Below are positions 25,301 through 36,659 of a stretch of 64,000 nucleotides of DNA, in pieces. A program made the position numbers and the translations under genes. How positions within the stretch are numbered: position 1 is the stretch's first letter; each line of letters opens with the position of its first letter. Source of the DNA: Nymphaea colorata (taxonomy: Eukaryota; Streptophyta; Magnoliopsida; Nymphaeales; Nymphaeaceae); NCBI RefSeq assembly GCF_008831285.2, contig NC_045147.1, positions 22,964,981 to 23,028,980 on the forward strand, given 5' to 3'. Below the pieces are notes generated by a model. It did no database searches. It was not told the DNA's origin and saw only the letters and a list, made by a program, of their open reading frames with translations.

Positions 25301-28300
25301 GCACTATGTTATACATAACACACACACGCGCACAAAATTCTATAAATCTATACATTTACACTGGTTTATATGTATACACTTGTATTATTTATATCTTTAT
25401 GTTCTATGTTTACATATTTATTTTCTTGTTTTTTTTTATTTTCTGTAAGGTCAAGATTAGGCCTTGACTTTGACTGGGCTTGCTGTTGGGCTAGCTCCAA
25501 TGGCTAGAAATATTTCTGTTGGAGCTAACCCCAACTACTAGCTTAGCCATTTCCTATTGTATACATAGGGGATGATTTCTTTTTAATGCTTATGCTTTGA
25601 AGCATTCTCAATAATATTCTGATTGCTGTTACTCCTTTTGTAGTGTGTTGGTGCACTTTGTGAGATACGCTTTTGTGCTCAGTATTGTATGAATTGATTG
25701 AGTATAAGCGTTATACTGTGGGTGATATGTTTCTGCCTCAGGAGTATGATTTTACACATTGCACCAATATCATGGCAACAATTGTATTTGTAGCATAGTC
25801 ACAAATAATGTCTCGAAGTTTTAAACGGCGATGGTTTTCTCGGGTATAATACGGTGAGCTTGAAAAAAAAGGGGAAAATACGGTAAATTTTGAAATTTTT
25901 TAAAAAACTAAAATGGGAGAAAAATAAAATAAGTGAGAAACTAATAACACAAACATCAAAAGATAAGTAGGTTTGGAACAAATAAAAAACAGAAAATGAA
26001 AAAAAAAACTGTTTGGCATTAAAAAAACTGAAAAATGAAAAAAAGTGAAAAAACACGTTAAAAATGCTTTTTTAACGTTTTTTTTCAAAAAAAAATGCGT
26101 TTGAATGATTTCCTTTGAAGTTGTTATGCTACTGCATAAGTTGTTTTTCCCATTCATCATTAAATAACAAAGTTTTTTATTTTTTTCTTAAACTGTGTGC
26201 TGGAAATGCATGTCCTTTCTCCTTCTGTTTCTTCAATGAGTTTACATAGAACTCTTTTTTTCTTTTTCTTTCAGTTTGTTGTTAAATTACTTGAACAAAA
26301 AGCATGTATGATAAATTCAACCACAACCTCTCAATATTGTTAGGCTCTAGAATGAATGGTCAATTTCAAATGTTGAACTTGTATCTTCACATGCTTCTGT
26401 AATAATTAACTGTGTTTGCCCACACCCATTCTACAGTTTGTTTGATTCAATCTCTTGCAGAGTTACAGCAGGGATCTTTTTCTATTTCTCTACTTCCTTC
26501 TCATCATTGTTGCATCCATGACTTCTTTCAAAGTCCACCATGACAAGTCACCGTTTTCAGGCAAATCAATACTTTATTTGAACAGGCATCAGACGGAAGA
26601 GTGGAAAGGTTGGATGCAGGTAATAATTTCTCAAACTATGTCATTATCTGACAATCTAAACAGTGAAGACTCATGTGAATGTATTCTATGTATGCACACA
26701 AACACATCATGCATGTCCTAGCCTCATGTTTTTGTTTCTATTATGGTAAAACGTTCATACCTTTTTTTTTTGGTTGGGGGAATATTATAAATTATAAAAG
26801 TTGAAAATTACTAAAATGTTGACAAAGAGTTGTATATTTTAGTAGTTGGAAGCTACTAAAGAAACTGCAACTTCCCAGCATATTGACACACGTATGTATT
26901 TTTTCTTGGACCTACTAACAAATACGTATGTGCCTTGCTTTTCTGAGGGTTCTTGCCATCAGGAAGCCACATAACTTTCTGCATGAGTGGGTCTGAATTC
27001 GTTTTTATGTTATTAGAATTTTCATGACCCATTGCTGAGAAATCTTTGAGGAATTGGGTTTCCCATCTGTTTAATAGTTTTTAAGAAGCATAAGTAGCTA
27101 AGAATAAATCCTTCATGGACAGGATTGTAATAAAACAAAACAAGCATCTTTAAAATGAAATCCCTCAACTTATGAATGAGCTTCTTCTTTTTGTTTGAAA
27201 TGGACCTGTATGCATGTGTTTATGCCTGTTATTTATAAACTAGAAGGTTGTGTACTTCAGGAAGCCACATAATGATATGCATAAACACATGCATTCCAGA
27301 TGCATGATTCTCATGTATGTCCCTCGGCAACCTTTTTTTTTCAGGTGCTATTTCTAATGTACCACTATTTTGCTGCCACGGAAATCTACAATGCAATTCG
27401 CGTGTTTATTGCTGCCTATGTCTGGATGACTGGTTTTGGAAATTTCTCCTATTACTATGTCCGCAAGGACTTCAGTTTTGCACGTTTTGCTCAGGTATTG
27501 TTATCTGCATTTGGATCCTGCTTTGTGCTTTTTCATGTCACAATGGATATATCTTGACAAATAGTGGTTTTACCTTTTTATTATGCAGATGATGTGGCGC
27601 CTTAATTTCTTTGTAGCTTTCTGTTGCATCGTCCTAAACAACAACTATATGCTCTACTACATCTGTCCCATGCACACACTGTTCACTCTTATGGTGTATG
27701 GTGCACTTGGAATCCTGAACAAGTACAATGAAATTGGTTCAGTTATTTTTGTGAAAATAGTGTTGTGTTTTTTAGTGGTTATTTTAATCTGGGAAGTTCC
27801 TGGCGTCTTTGAAATATTCTGGGGGCCATTAACATTTCTTTTAGGTAAGTTTAGTATCTATCTTGGACATCTATATTTTCCCTGCCTGATCTGTATCTTG
27901 AGGAACTGTTTGATAAATATCAAAAAATGCAGGGTACAATGACCCCAATCCAGCAAAGAAGCAGTATTCACGGTTGCATGAGTGGCATTTTCGGTCAGGG
28001 CTTGATCGATATATTTGGATTGTTGGAATGATTTATGCATATTACCATCCAACTGTAGGTTGCTCAAACTCATCTTTATTTGTTTAATCACTGTATTCAT
28101 TCTTTAGCATATGCAATTTCGAGATTAACATCTTGCAATTTTGTTTTCCCCTAATTATTAATGTCATCCTGGCATGCTGCATAATTGTAGGTTGAAAGAT
28201 GGATGGAGAAGCTAGAGGAAACTGAACTTAAACGTAGAGTGACAATCAAGACAACAATAGTAACAGTGTCTCTGACGGTTGGTGCACACCCTTCATTGAA

Positions 28301-29356
28301 CTTATCTTTCAGGTTTAAGATATGATTGACGAGGTGCTCTGTGTGAAACTTTAGGTGGGATATTTATGGTATGAACACATATACAAACTGGATAAGGTTA
28401 CTTACAACAAATACCATCCGTACACATCATGGATCCCAATAACGTATGTGGCTTGACTTGTGAACCCTTTATTATCATGCTATGTCCTTCCTGGCTGACA
28501 TCTTCTTCATCTTCATCAGTGTTTACATTTGTTTACGAAATTTCTCTCAGCAGTTCCGCAGCTTCTCATTAACCCTTTTTGCGTAAGTTGTCTTGCTTTT
28601 TGCTTTTAGTTATTGGAGATCTGTTCTACTTCTATATTTAAGCAATTGGTTTCTTAGATTTACTTCCATGTCTTTAGATGGCTTGGCAAGATTACACTAG
28701 AAACATACATATCACAGATCCACATCTGGCTAAGGTATGCATAGTTTTGTTAGTTTTAGATCGTCTTAATTTTGTTGGAGCTTGTTTTTCACTTTTGGTT
28801 GTATTAGTTGCTGGTTTGATTTTTGTGAGTTGTTTTTTAGCTTTTCACTTTTCCTACTCTAAATGGACGCATTTCTCGTCCATTCAAATGCTAAATGACT
28901 ACATTGGTTTGCAGATCTGGGATGCCTGATGGACAACCTCGATGGCTTCTGTCTTTCATTCCTAATTACCCCATGCTCAACTTTATGCTCACTACAGCCA
29001 TATATGTTGTGGTATGGGAGAATGGGCCTGATCTCGTGCTTCGTGTTGCAACCTTTTTACCCATCATATTAACAACATAATTCATAACTCTGCAGATATC
29101 ATACCGTCTATTTGAACTTACAAACACACTGAAGAGCGTGTTTATTCCAAGTAAGGACAATAAGCGTCTGACATATAACCTGATTGCTGGTGCTGCGATC
29201 TCCCTTGTCCTGTACTGTCTGGCCTCTATGTTTCTTCAGATACCTGTTTTCCTGGTAAATACTGGCTAATTCAAAATCTACATTTTTCCCTCGTCTTCTC
29301 TGAAAAGAAAGTGGTTTCATATTGAAGGTTTCTGTTTTTGAAAATTGCAGGCATGA
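22344..29356 (+). CDS. RWA: RWA protein (CAS1-type O-acetylation protein)
   Basis: Multi-pass Golgi membrane protein needed for O-acetylation of xylan, xyloglucan and pectin, thought to supply acetyl groups to TBL transferases. Exons: 22344-22376, 23325-23416, 24435-24569, 24651-24707, 24799-24871, 26461-26619, 27345-27494, 27589-27844, 27933-28054, 28191-28277, 28355-28443, 28520-28582, 28678-28734, 28915-29011, 29096-29254, 29351-29356. They give 544 residues, near the usual 540-570. Signature segments of the Cas1_AcylT family include [62 protein letters not shown] and [18 protein letters not shown]. About ten hydrophobic segments are visible. It reads closest to Arabidopsis RWA2, but RWA1, 3 or 4 cannot be excluded. 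The start [10 protein letters not shown] aligns with the family N-terminus. The last exon is tiny (GCATGA); if its intron is kept the protein ends VNTG instead of A. Confidence 0.9.
24947..25451 (+). repeat. 253-bp tandem duplication in RWA intron 5
   Basis: The block starting TTTTATATAGCCTTG at 24947 is repeated from 25200. Copies share the CA-repeat, the CACGTGCACTATG phrase and the long T-rich end, with few substitutions. It explains the long overlapping open frames in this intron, which are not genes. Confidence 0.85.
25444..25756. mobile_element. Possible solo LTR in RWA intron 5
   Basis: The sequence from TGTAAGGTC to GATTTTACA has complementary TGTAA/TTACA ends and an internal run resembling LTR leader DNA (GTATACATAGGGG, then AGCATTCTCAATAATATTCT). 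No target-site duplication is evident, so this is tentative. Confidence 0.25.
25800..26060 (-). repeat. Dispersed repeat family B, copy 2
   Basis: Reverse complement of the family at 5870-6045. Shared phrases include GTATAATACGGTGAGCTTGA against its inverse. Lies in RWA intron 5. Confidence 0.45.
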
Positions 29357-31209
29357 GCACGTATCATAGGCATAGTGGTGTTCCTGCCAGGACATTTGAT
29401 GCTTGGATTGGCGTTGTTCGTCCAGAATGCCAACTTGTAAAGTGGTAGCTGCCCCCACAATGAGAATGGGCTTCCCCGGTGAGATTGTTAGTTACGATTA
29501 GATAGAAGTGTATTCTTTGTATAGTTGAGGATGATGAGTGCTGAATTCAGCCTCTGTAGAAGCCTACGTGTGGTGGGTTTCATTGAAATCCCCAATCTTG
29601 TATTACTGGCCTTGTTTTGGAGCACTTGAGAAAGAATTGCTGCTGATAATGCAGTCTTCTTTTGAATCTTGATGGTTCCTCTTTTTTTTTTTTTTTGGTT
29701 GCGCTTATGACTAACTTCCATGAACTCTTTTTCTTTAAGATAGAAACGATCAAAAGGAAAGTTCCATGTGAGCTTCTACTTTTTTTCTTTTTCCCGTTTA
29801 GGTTGAGGTTTCTCTCATTTTTAAATGTGGTACTAGCGATGCAATCCTAGCTTTTTTCATTGCTGCTGTCCTCTCCCGTTGCCCTGAAGATACGAAGGCG
29901 TAAAAATAAGTAGCCCCCGTCTATATTCTAGTCTGTCTGTTTGAAGAAGCGCGTCATTTGGTATTGCCCAGGGGCGCAGTTTCGAACACTTTGCCAGGCA
30001 TAAGACCTGCAATATGTCAAGAGTGTAAATGGGCCAAATTCTTTATGGCAAAATTGTCATTTTTTGCCAATTGCACAGTATCTGGTTCTGGTTCAAGTTG
30101 CAATTAGTTTTGTTGCCGTGCCCACATGGTAGCCGATGCCTGGAGGGTCTAATTCCCGCGTAAAACTCTTAGGTGGTGGTACGCCAAAGGCAAAAGCCAC
30201 CGGCCCACCCCCACCCCACGGTGCATGAGCACCTTTGAGGCTTAGGTGGTCTTATGGTACATCTTTGGTCTTTAAGTATTGTGCATGTCATCATTTGCCA
30301 CAAACTTGATTAATTAGGTCCTTTGTATTTCTATGACTAGCCAATATTCCATAGGTTTCCCTCTTCCTTTCATTCTTCTACCGGCAATGATGGAGGAAGA
30401 ACCTTAAATTTTCTCTTTTTTTAATGGCGTGTAAGGTGTAATCGATGTGTAGATGTCTTTTGGAGATTTGGATCTTAAGTCTGGGAACCAGAAGTGGCAT
30501 GCCTATGCTGATATAAAGTCATCAAAACTCCACATCGGAATTCAAGAATTATCGAACTTGAAATATTAAATCGGAATTCAGTCAGGCGATCTCTAATATA
30601 AATCCGAGGACCTAAAAATTTGATGGCCGTGAACTTGAAATAACCTCAATCCCTATAATCTCACACACAAAACTGTCTCCGTTAGTTGTAGCCATGTTGC
30701 AGGACTCAGCATACTCTTAGTTTTTTTTGCACGTGTATAAGTTTGACTCTGTTCAGAAGGTAATCATCACTATATCCTACTAATTTGGATATTATCTGGT
30801 TAAATGAGAATATCGGGTTTGAATTTGGGCGTAAATGAAGAAAACCTATCAACGAATTTGACCGATAAACCTATACTCTATTCAAATGCCCATCAAAATG
30901 AGACGTTTGCCAAGATACAGGTGAAGAGAGTTAACTGGACTTGCTGTTCTTGTCAATATGATTCTGTATTCTTGATGAAACAAAGCTAGTCTAAGACATT
31001 GGATTGACAGTTGGAACATAATTGGGATGCATGGGTCCATCGTCACATGCGTTACCTACCTTGAGGAACATAATTTACGCATGATTAATGACGCCCATGC
31101 ACATATGTGGCCCAACGCAGATAAAAGCAAGAGGCATTCGTATGGAATTTGACATGAAACCTAACATAATAATGTCGTCTACAATGATACTTTTTTTATT
31201 CTACAACAA

Positions 31210-31211
<2 letters not shown>

Positions 31212-31244
<33 letters not shown>
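31212..31244. repeat. (GA)n microsatellite
   Basis: An uninterrupted AG/GA run of about 33 bp in intergenic DNA. Confidence 0.9.
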
Positions 31245-31247
<3 letters not shown>

Positions 31248-32326
31248 GACGTTGCCCCTCAACCAAACTCTCGACGCTGTCCAGAATCGAACTTGAGACG
31301 TGTTGCTCACTGGCTATAGAGAGAGGGGAAAACGAACAAGATATTGCTGTAACATTGTGACTGCATCGTCATCGTAGCAATACGTGCAAGAGATATTGTG
31401 ATATTTACGCTTGTAGAGGATTGAAAAAAAAATTAACATACTAGAAAATTCTGCAGAGTTCGATGCCAAATATGTCACGCTTGGAAATCATATCACGGTC
31501 GCTGCCAAGTTTATTTAACTGCACTTGATATTGCCAGATGTCATTACTCGATGATCATACCAATATAGTGACGAAACTTTATTTTTCGGTGCCAAATTAA
31601 TATTCTACTTGCACCAAAAGTCAAAATTTTTAACTGAGTAAGCCCTCACTTGTACACTACTAAGAGAAAGCAATACAGTGGTTGTTCAACCGTAACTTAT
31701 CATACAATGATAGAAGACAGTTGCACCATTTTCTCACTCTAAAATCGTACATCTACCTCAATAATAATAAGTCGATAAAATGGGAATGTATATCAAAATT
31801 GAGGGACAAGACATCTCCTAGATACAAAAATTGGGGACAAGAAGTCCCCTAGTTACAGTAACAAATCGCAAGACAAAAGCAAAAGAGGAAGACCTCAGTA
31901 ATAATAAGGTGAGAGAGGGGATTATGACTCACTGCTTTGGGAAAACCGAAACCCCCTCTTGGCTTTGCGGCTGCATAGTGCCCAAAGAAAATACAGTATA
32001 TTTTCATTTCGGTAAGATGCTTCACCCTATACAACAGAAAAGCATAGCTTTCATGGGAATCCAAAGCGTGACACTTCATTTCCATGCTACCAGCGTGACC
32101 AATGATACTATGCTCCTTAGAACCATATCAATATTGTCTTTAATGACATTGAAAAGTATGAGTTCCTTTACAGGACATATACTCAACCACTCAGCCTGGA
32201 ACTTGAGCATTCTACCCTCCAATAACAACTCAATCATGTAAGGTTGAGGCCCACCCGTTGGACTTTTTTCAGGATTTGAGAAATGCGAATCTAAGAGCAG
32301 ACCTTTCCTGCCTATCTTAAATCTGA

Positions 32327-32495
32327 CATTTTCTCAATGCAAAGAAGTAAAATAAAGAACTTTAAGTGTATATATTAGATTTGACTTAGGATCCTTAGCT
32401 TGAGAAACTATAGATTTCACCATGCATCATTTACCACCTCAGCAAAAACATAGATTCACATCAGATCTTGGATTTCAAAGTAATCAAACACTCCC
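32327..32495. mobile_element. Truncated Tourist-like MITE, copy 2
   Basis: Shares internal sequence (ATTTTCTCAATGCAAAG followed by AAGTGTA and TTAGCTT/CTTAG phrases) with the element at 692-902. The right end reads AATCAAACACTCCC, the inverse of a GGGAGTGTTTGATT terminus. The left terminus is not clear. Confidence 0.45.
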
Positions 32496-33658
32496 ATGTA
32501 ACGAGGAAACTGCTGGGTCCTGGACTTGATCATGAATGTTCTCTTGACTTTTTTTTTTTTTTTGAACATCTGAACTCAGTGAAAAAACTAAAAACTAAAA
32601 TCGGAAAAAGGAAATCGAGGTGAAAAAAGAGAAGTCGATTATGATGAAGAGTATATATTGTTTCTTCCGCCTAAAGATCCTCCATCTATAAGAAATAGAC
32701 TTCCCCGCCTTTATTTCTTATTTTGTTGAACCACTTAGTACGTGCTTCATTAAAGTCTTTAAGATTAAGAAACTTCTCTTCAGTAAATTGAAATTCGTCT
32801 TAAAGATAGAGAGAAGGTTTTAACTAACAAACTTATATTTTTACATATTATTTAGATTCTAACGTTCCCCTCAAGTTGAAAGTAAACGACATAGGTCTTC
32901 ATATTGCAAGTACGAAAAAAAAATTTCAATATCAATTTGAATAAACTTTGAATGCTCATGGAAGGAAAAAATCATAAGATCAAGTGCAAACTTTTATATC
33001 TGATATAAGCCAGAAAAAGCTAGAAATCTACTGGAATCTGAGAAACTGAAAAACTAGCTTGACAAACAACTAATTAATAAAAAAGTCTCGGCTCCCAAGG
33101 TCGATAGGAAAGATAGTCTCCAAGGGGGTTTGTGAAATGACTTGGAGTGGCGGCTGGCAGGTGGCCAGTGGAGCGGCCGGTGCACAACCTCTGATGCTAT
33201 AAAAGGAGGGCCGCTAATGCACAAGTCTTGGCTCCCATATGTTCTTTCTTTAGTTCTCGTTTGGATTCGACCCTTAGACAACTTAAAGCCTCGATGTTAA
33301 GAACTTATTTTCAACAAGTAAAAGAAATCTTAAGAATAAAAAACCGGATCTGAACTATCTATAATATTTTAAGATGTCGATTTTTTGTTTCTACAGATTG
33401 TAGATTCCAACAAACTCATAATAATTCAAGAAAATATCTTGCCCCTTACCGTGTAACTCAAACCCTTGCTGAGAAAGTCTTTCCCATTACTTGTTTCTAT
33501 AAACATCGAAATCTAGACTACTTTCAACTTGGAGGCTTTGAGCCAATCCCGCACAGACAGGTGCTTGGAGATTATTTTCAACCGATGCATCCACCTGCTT
33601 TGCCGTATACACAACACTCTAGACAGGGCATCAGATTCTAATCATATTGATATTTGTC

Positions 33659-33691
33659 TTTTAAGATATCCAGGAGTTTGATATCTTAAAA
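33659..33691. repeat. Perfect 12-bp inverted repeat (hairpin)
   Basis: TTTTAAGATATC, nine bases, then GATATCTTAAAA. There is no T run after it and no gene nearby, so it is not a bacterial-type terminator. Function unknown. Confidence 0.8.
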
Positions 33692-35844
33692 CTTTGAATG
33701 GCGTTTGATATCGAGGTACTTCATGCGCAGCTTTTATGCAAATCAAATTCCTCCAGAAAACTCATATCATAAACTATGGTAGAAGGTTCGAGTCTGGGAT
33801 GTTTGACAACAAACGGGGGAGGATTTCTTTTGCACTAGATAATCGAAACACGCAACTTCTTTTCTGACTTTGAAAGTAGAACGTTCCACGTAGCCGAACA
33901 CCACCAACTTCTTTTCCTTCGGGGAAAGAAAGACAGAGTCTATAAGAAAAAAAAACTTTTCTAGCCCACAAGAAACATCAGTATTAGAGGATCAAATATT
34001 TCAAAGGCGCATCAGGTTCCAGCGATCAAGAACTTCTTGTTAAGACAATTAAGAAAGGTTGATTTGCTGTTGTTCTAATGGTGGAGTGTCCAATTCAGCA
34101 ATCTAAAAATCACGAATTATTGGGTCATAAGATCTACCACTTGTACAGTATGTGTAATATCCGCCTTAAAATGTGGAGTAGTTTCATGGAACAATGTAAC
34201 ATACTATGTCATATACATCTGCATTATTTTTTGAGGCAGATTTATGAAACAATAACAACATATTATTAGATTCAGCTCAACGCGATCAGATCTAATAGAT
34301 GCCTTACACCAAATTGGATCTTTGGTGACATGCTTTCAGTGGGTCTGGATCCTCATTTTATCCTATTTTCACTGTACAAGACCGAGGGTCCAATCGTTTC
34401 GGCTCCAAGAATTAGATCCATTAATAGATCAGTTCGGTTAAACAAGGACAAATTTTCCTTGTGGTTGGGATGCCAAACGTTCCAAAAATCACGCATTGTC
34501 TCAGAAGATTGTCAAGAAAAATATACAAAAAAACACTAATTGAAAATTTCTCCTGTTTTTAATAACAATAGGCTACAATAAACCATAATACTAATAATAA
34601 CGGGAAAAAATCTTGTATTTTCTTCTGCAAAGCAATCTAAAATTCAGAAGTAGGGACTAAATTTTTTCAGCATCTTTATTTTCCAAAAGCAGTTGGACAT
34701 GATCCATGCGCACTCTTATCTGGCGTCTTCACGCTCACATAAATCATTAACTCTTTATGTTCGTGTGGTCCAACACTTAAAAGAATGAAAGTGGTATATA
34801 GAAATTATTAGATTATCATTAAAACTTGCTCAAATTTTCATCTCCCCTTTTATTCAAGAACCCAATATACAAAGGGGAGCTTCTGTGAATTACGTTATGA
34901 CCGCCTTAAATTAAAAAGTACCAATTACCAAAGATGACAAAAAGCATGTCTTCTCCTGAACTTCTGTTTTCTGTCTCCTTAAAAACTAAAAACAATGGAG
35001 ATCCAATGAGAGAGGGAGATAGAGAGGCAAGGAGGGAACTGTAAAAGGGAAAGGAGAGAGGAACGGAGATACTGAGAATAGGCGTTTCTCAATGACAATA
35101 ATTGCAAGATTGTAACGCTCCTCCTTTCGTCTGTTCCCCTTTCGCCAAGTTCCAGAAAGCTTTATTTCAAAAGAATATCCAGAACCTAAATTGAATTCGT
35201 GTACAATTCCAGAACTTCCCCGAAACAGGCTAAACAGCACCACCCTGCTCACAGTGTCTAAAACTAAAGTTCCATCGATTTCATCAAATCAGAAGTGAAA
35301 CAAAATCTACAGACAGGGAGAAAAGCAGCAACGAGGAGGAACACGTACTCAAGTGACAAGGAAAAGCTGTGAAAGAACTCAAAATAGTGAACAGATATAT
35401 GAAACGAAGTTCTCCTTCTTCAGATAAGCAGAGTAGACGACCCCAATCGATATTGCCGGTGTCTGGTTACTCGATCCTTCGGATTCCACATACAAAAAAA
35501 AAAACAATCACCCGGAAACTCGAAAGAAGTTTGCATTTTCAAGGCTTCTCACCTCCCCAAGAACAAGAAACAGAGAAGCCCATTTTCCAAATCCACGCTC
35601 AAACGGCACTCCACCAACTCCATCACAAAACCAAAAAAGAAATCTGCTACGACCCAAAAGGATATACACAGGTAGAGAGATTCACAAAAGGAACAAAAAA
35701 TACATTTGCCAAAACTTCAAGCAATTTACAATCTCAGGGTGAATTTTGGAGTGGGAAAGACATGCTACCAGGAAGCTCTCCCCAACATAAGGCATACTGC
35801 AACCCAGTCGCCGGATTCAGGTGAAGGAAGTTGGGCCGATCCTT

Positions 35845-36039
35845 TCAGAGACTGCAGCCACAAAAGATGAAGAAGAAACAGAGCATGGATACGAGGGCCA
35901 CAGACTCGACGACGGTGATGACCATCCAAAAAGCCTCGTCCACGATCGAGAAGCTGAAGAAGTCCAGCCACTGGACGGACGTCCAATCCCAACTCCACGA
36001 AGAAGGCCACGCCCATGGCCATGGATGCAGCCTCCCCAT
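35845..36039 (-). CDS. Conserved 64-residue plant membrane microprotein
   Basis: A single-exon frame opens with a Trp/Pro-rich stretch (MGRLHPWPWAWPS) and an SVQWLDFFSFSIVDEAFW segment. It ends in one hydrophobic helix and a Cys pair (VALVSMLCFFFIFCGCSL). I recall short angiosperm proteins of this form, with the same QWLD.FSFSIVD core and an FCGC.L ending, annotated only as transmembrane proteins. The function is unknown. The strand is supported by GC-rich, codon-like DNA here against AT-rich flanks, and by a CT-rich tract just upstream that would be the leader. Overlapping plus-strand frames lack family resemblance. The start is the first ATG of this frame. A longer minus-strand frame starts at 36044 in another phase. 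Confidence 0.65.
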   Translation of the reverse strand: MGRLHPWPWAWPSSWSWDWTSVQWLDFFSFSIVDEAFWMVITVVESVALVSMLCFFFIFCGCSL

Positions 36040-36482
36040 CTCACTTTCCCTCTCTACTTTCCTCCTCCGCTCTGGGAAAATTGTTTTTTGGACGTCTGTG
36101 GCTCTTCGCGATATTTTTTTCGCGGATTCTTTTCTACTTTCTCTCTCTACTTTCTTGTCCCTCTCCTTGTAAGAAGAAGATCTTCTCCGTTCCTGGATAC
36201 ACTACACTCTCTACTACAAGGTATCGTTTCCTTCAATCGTAAGTATATTTCAAACTCAATCTAAATAAATGAGCAGTATAAAATACATTTTCTCGTCAAC
36301 TTTACAACGTGAATACTTAGGAAGAGAAAATAGTGATTTCAAGTGCCAGCTCGAAATCAATTAATTATAAACTTAAGCTATTTTAAACAAGTATGGGATT
36401 ACGAATTTAACTTTCTTTTATTTTGGTGAGCAGGAAGTTAAAGCTTGTTGTTTTAGATCAGACAGCAGGTGGGAAGCATGGA

Positions 36483-36610
36483 GAAAGTATTTGGATGAAA
36501 TGTTCAGTTAGGTTTCACATTCTTCATAATTAATTAGAGATACTTAGAAAGTATTTGGATGAAATGTTCAGTTAGGTTTCACATTCTTCATAATTAATTA
36601 GAGATACTTG
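36483..36610. repeat. 64-bp perfect-looking tandem duplication
   Basis: The unit beginning GAAAGTATTTGGATG occurs at 36483-36546 and again at 36547-36610, differing only at the last base. Lies just upstream of the LINE remnant. Confidence 0.9.
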
Positions 36611-36659
36611 ACTAATTTTCATTGGTAATCGTGTTAATAGAAATACTTATTCTTAACTT

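Larger units (their letters stand above)
29480..34980. other. Intergenic region downstream of RWA
   Basis: The first about 200 bp are probably RWA 3' UTR. The remainder has a (GA)n run (31212-31244), a truncated Tourist-like MITE (about 32327-32495), a TATA-like GCTATAAAAGGAGG near 33198 with no gene after it, and a perfect 12-bp hairpin at 33659-33691. The open frames up to 136 codons (31831-32241) show no known motif. No functional gene is supported. Confidence 0.5.

Noticed and set aside
24758-25467. Overlapping frames of 165 and 161 codons rich in Phe, Tyr and Ile
   Set aside because: They lie in RWA intron 5 and are produced by a T-rich 253-bp tandem duplication.
35369-35824. 151-codon plus-strand frame upstream of the microprotein
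   Set aside because: A-rich and motif-free; most likely antisense to the 3' UTR of the minus-strand gene.
35821-36264. 147-codon plus-strand frame over the microprotein
   Set aside because: Antisense to the recognised minus-strand protein; its composition has no family resemblance.
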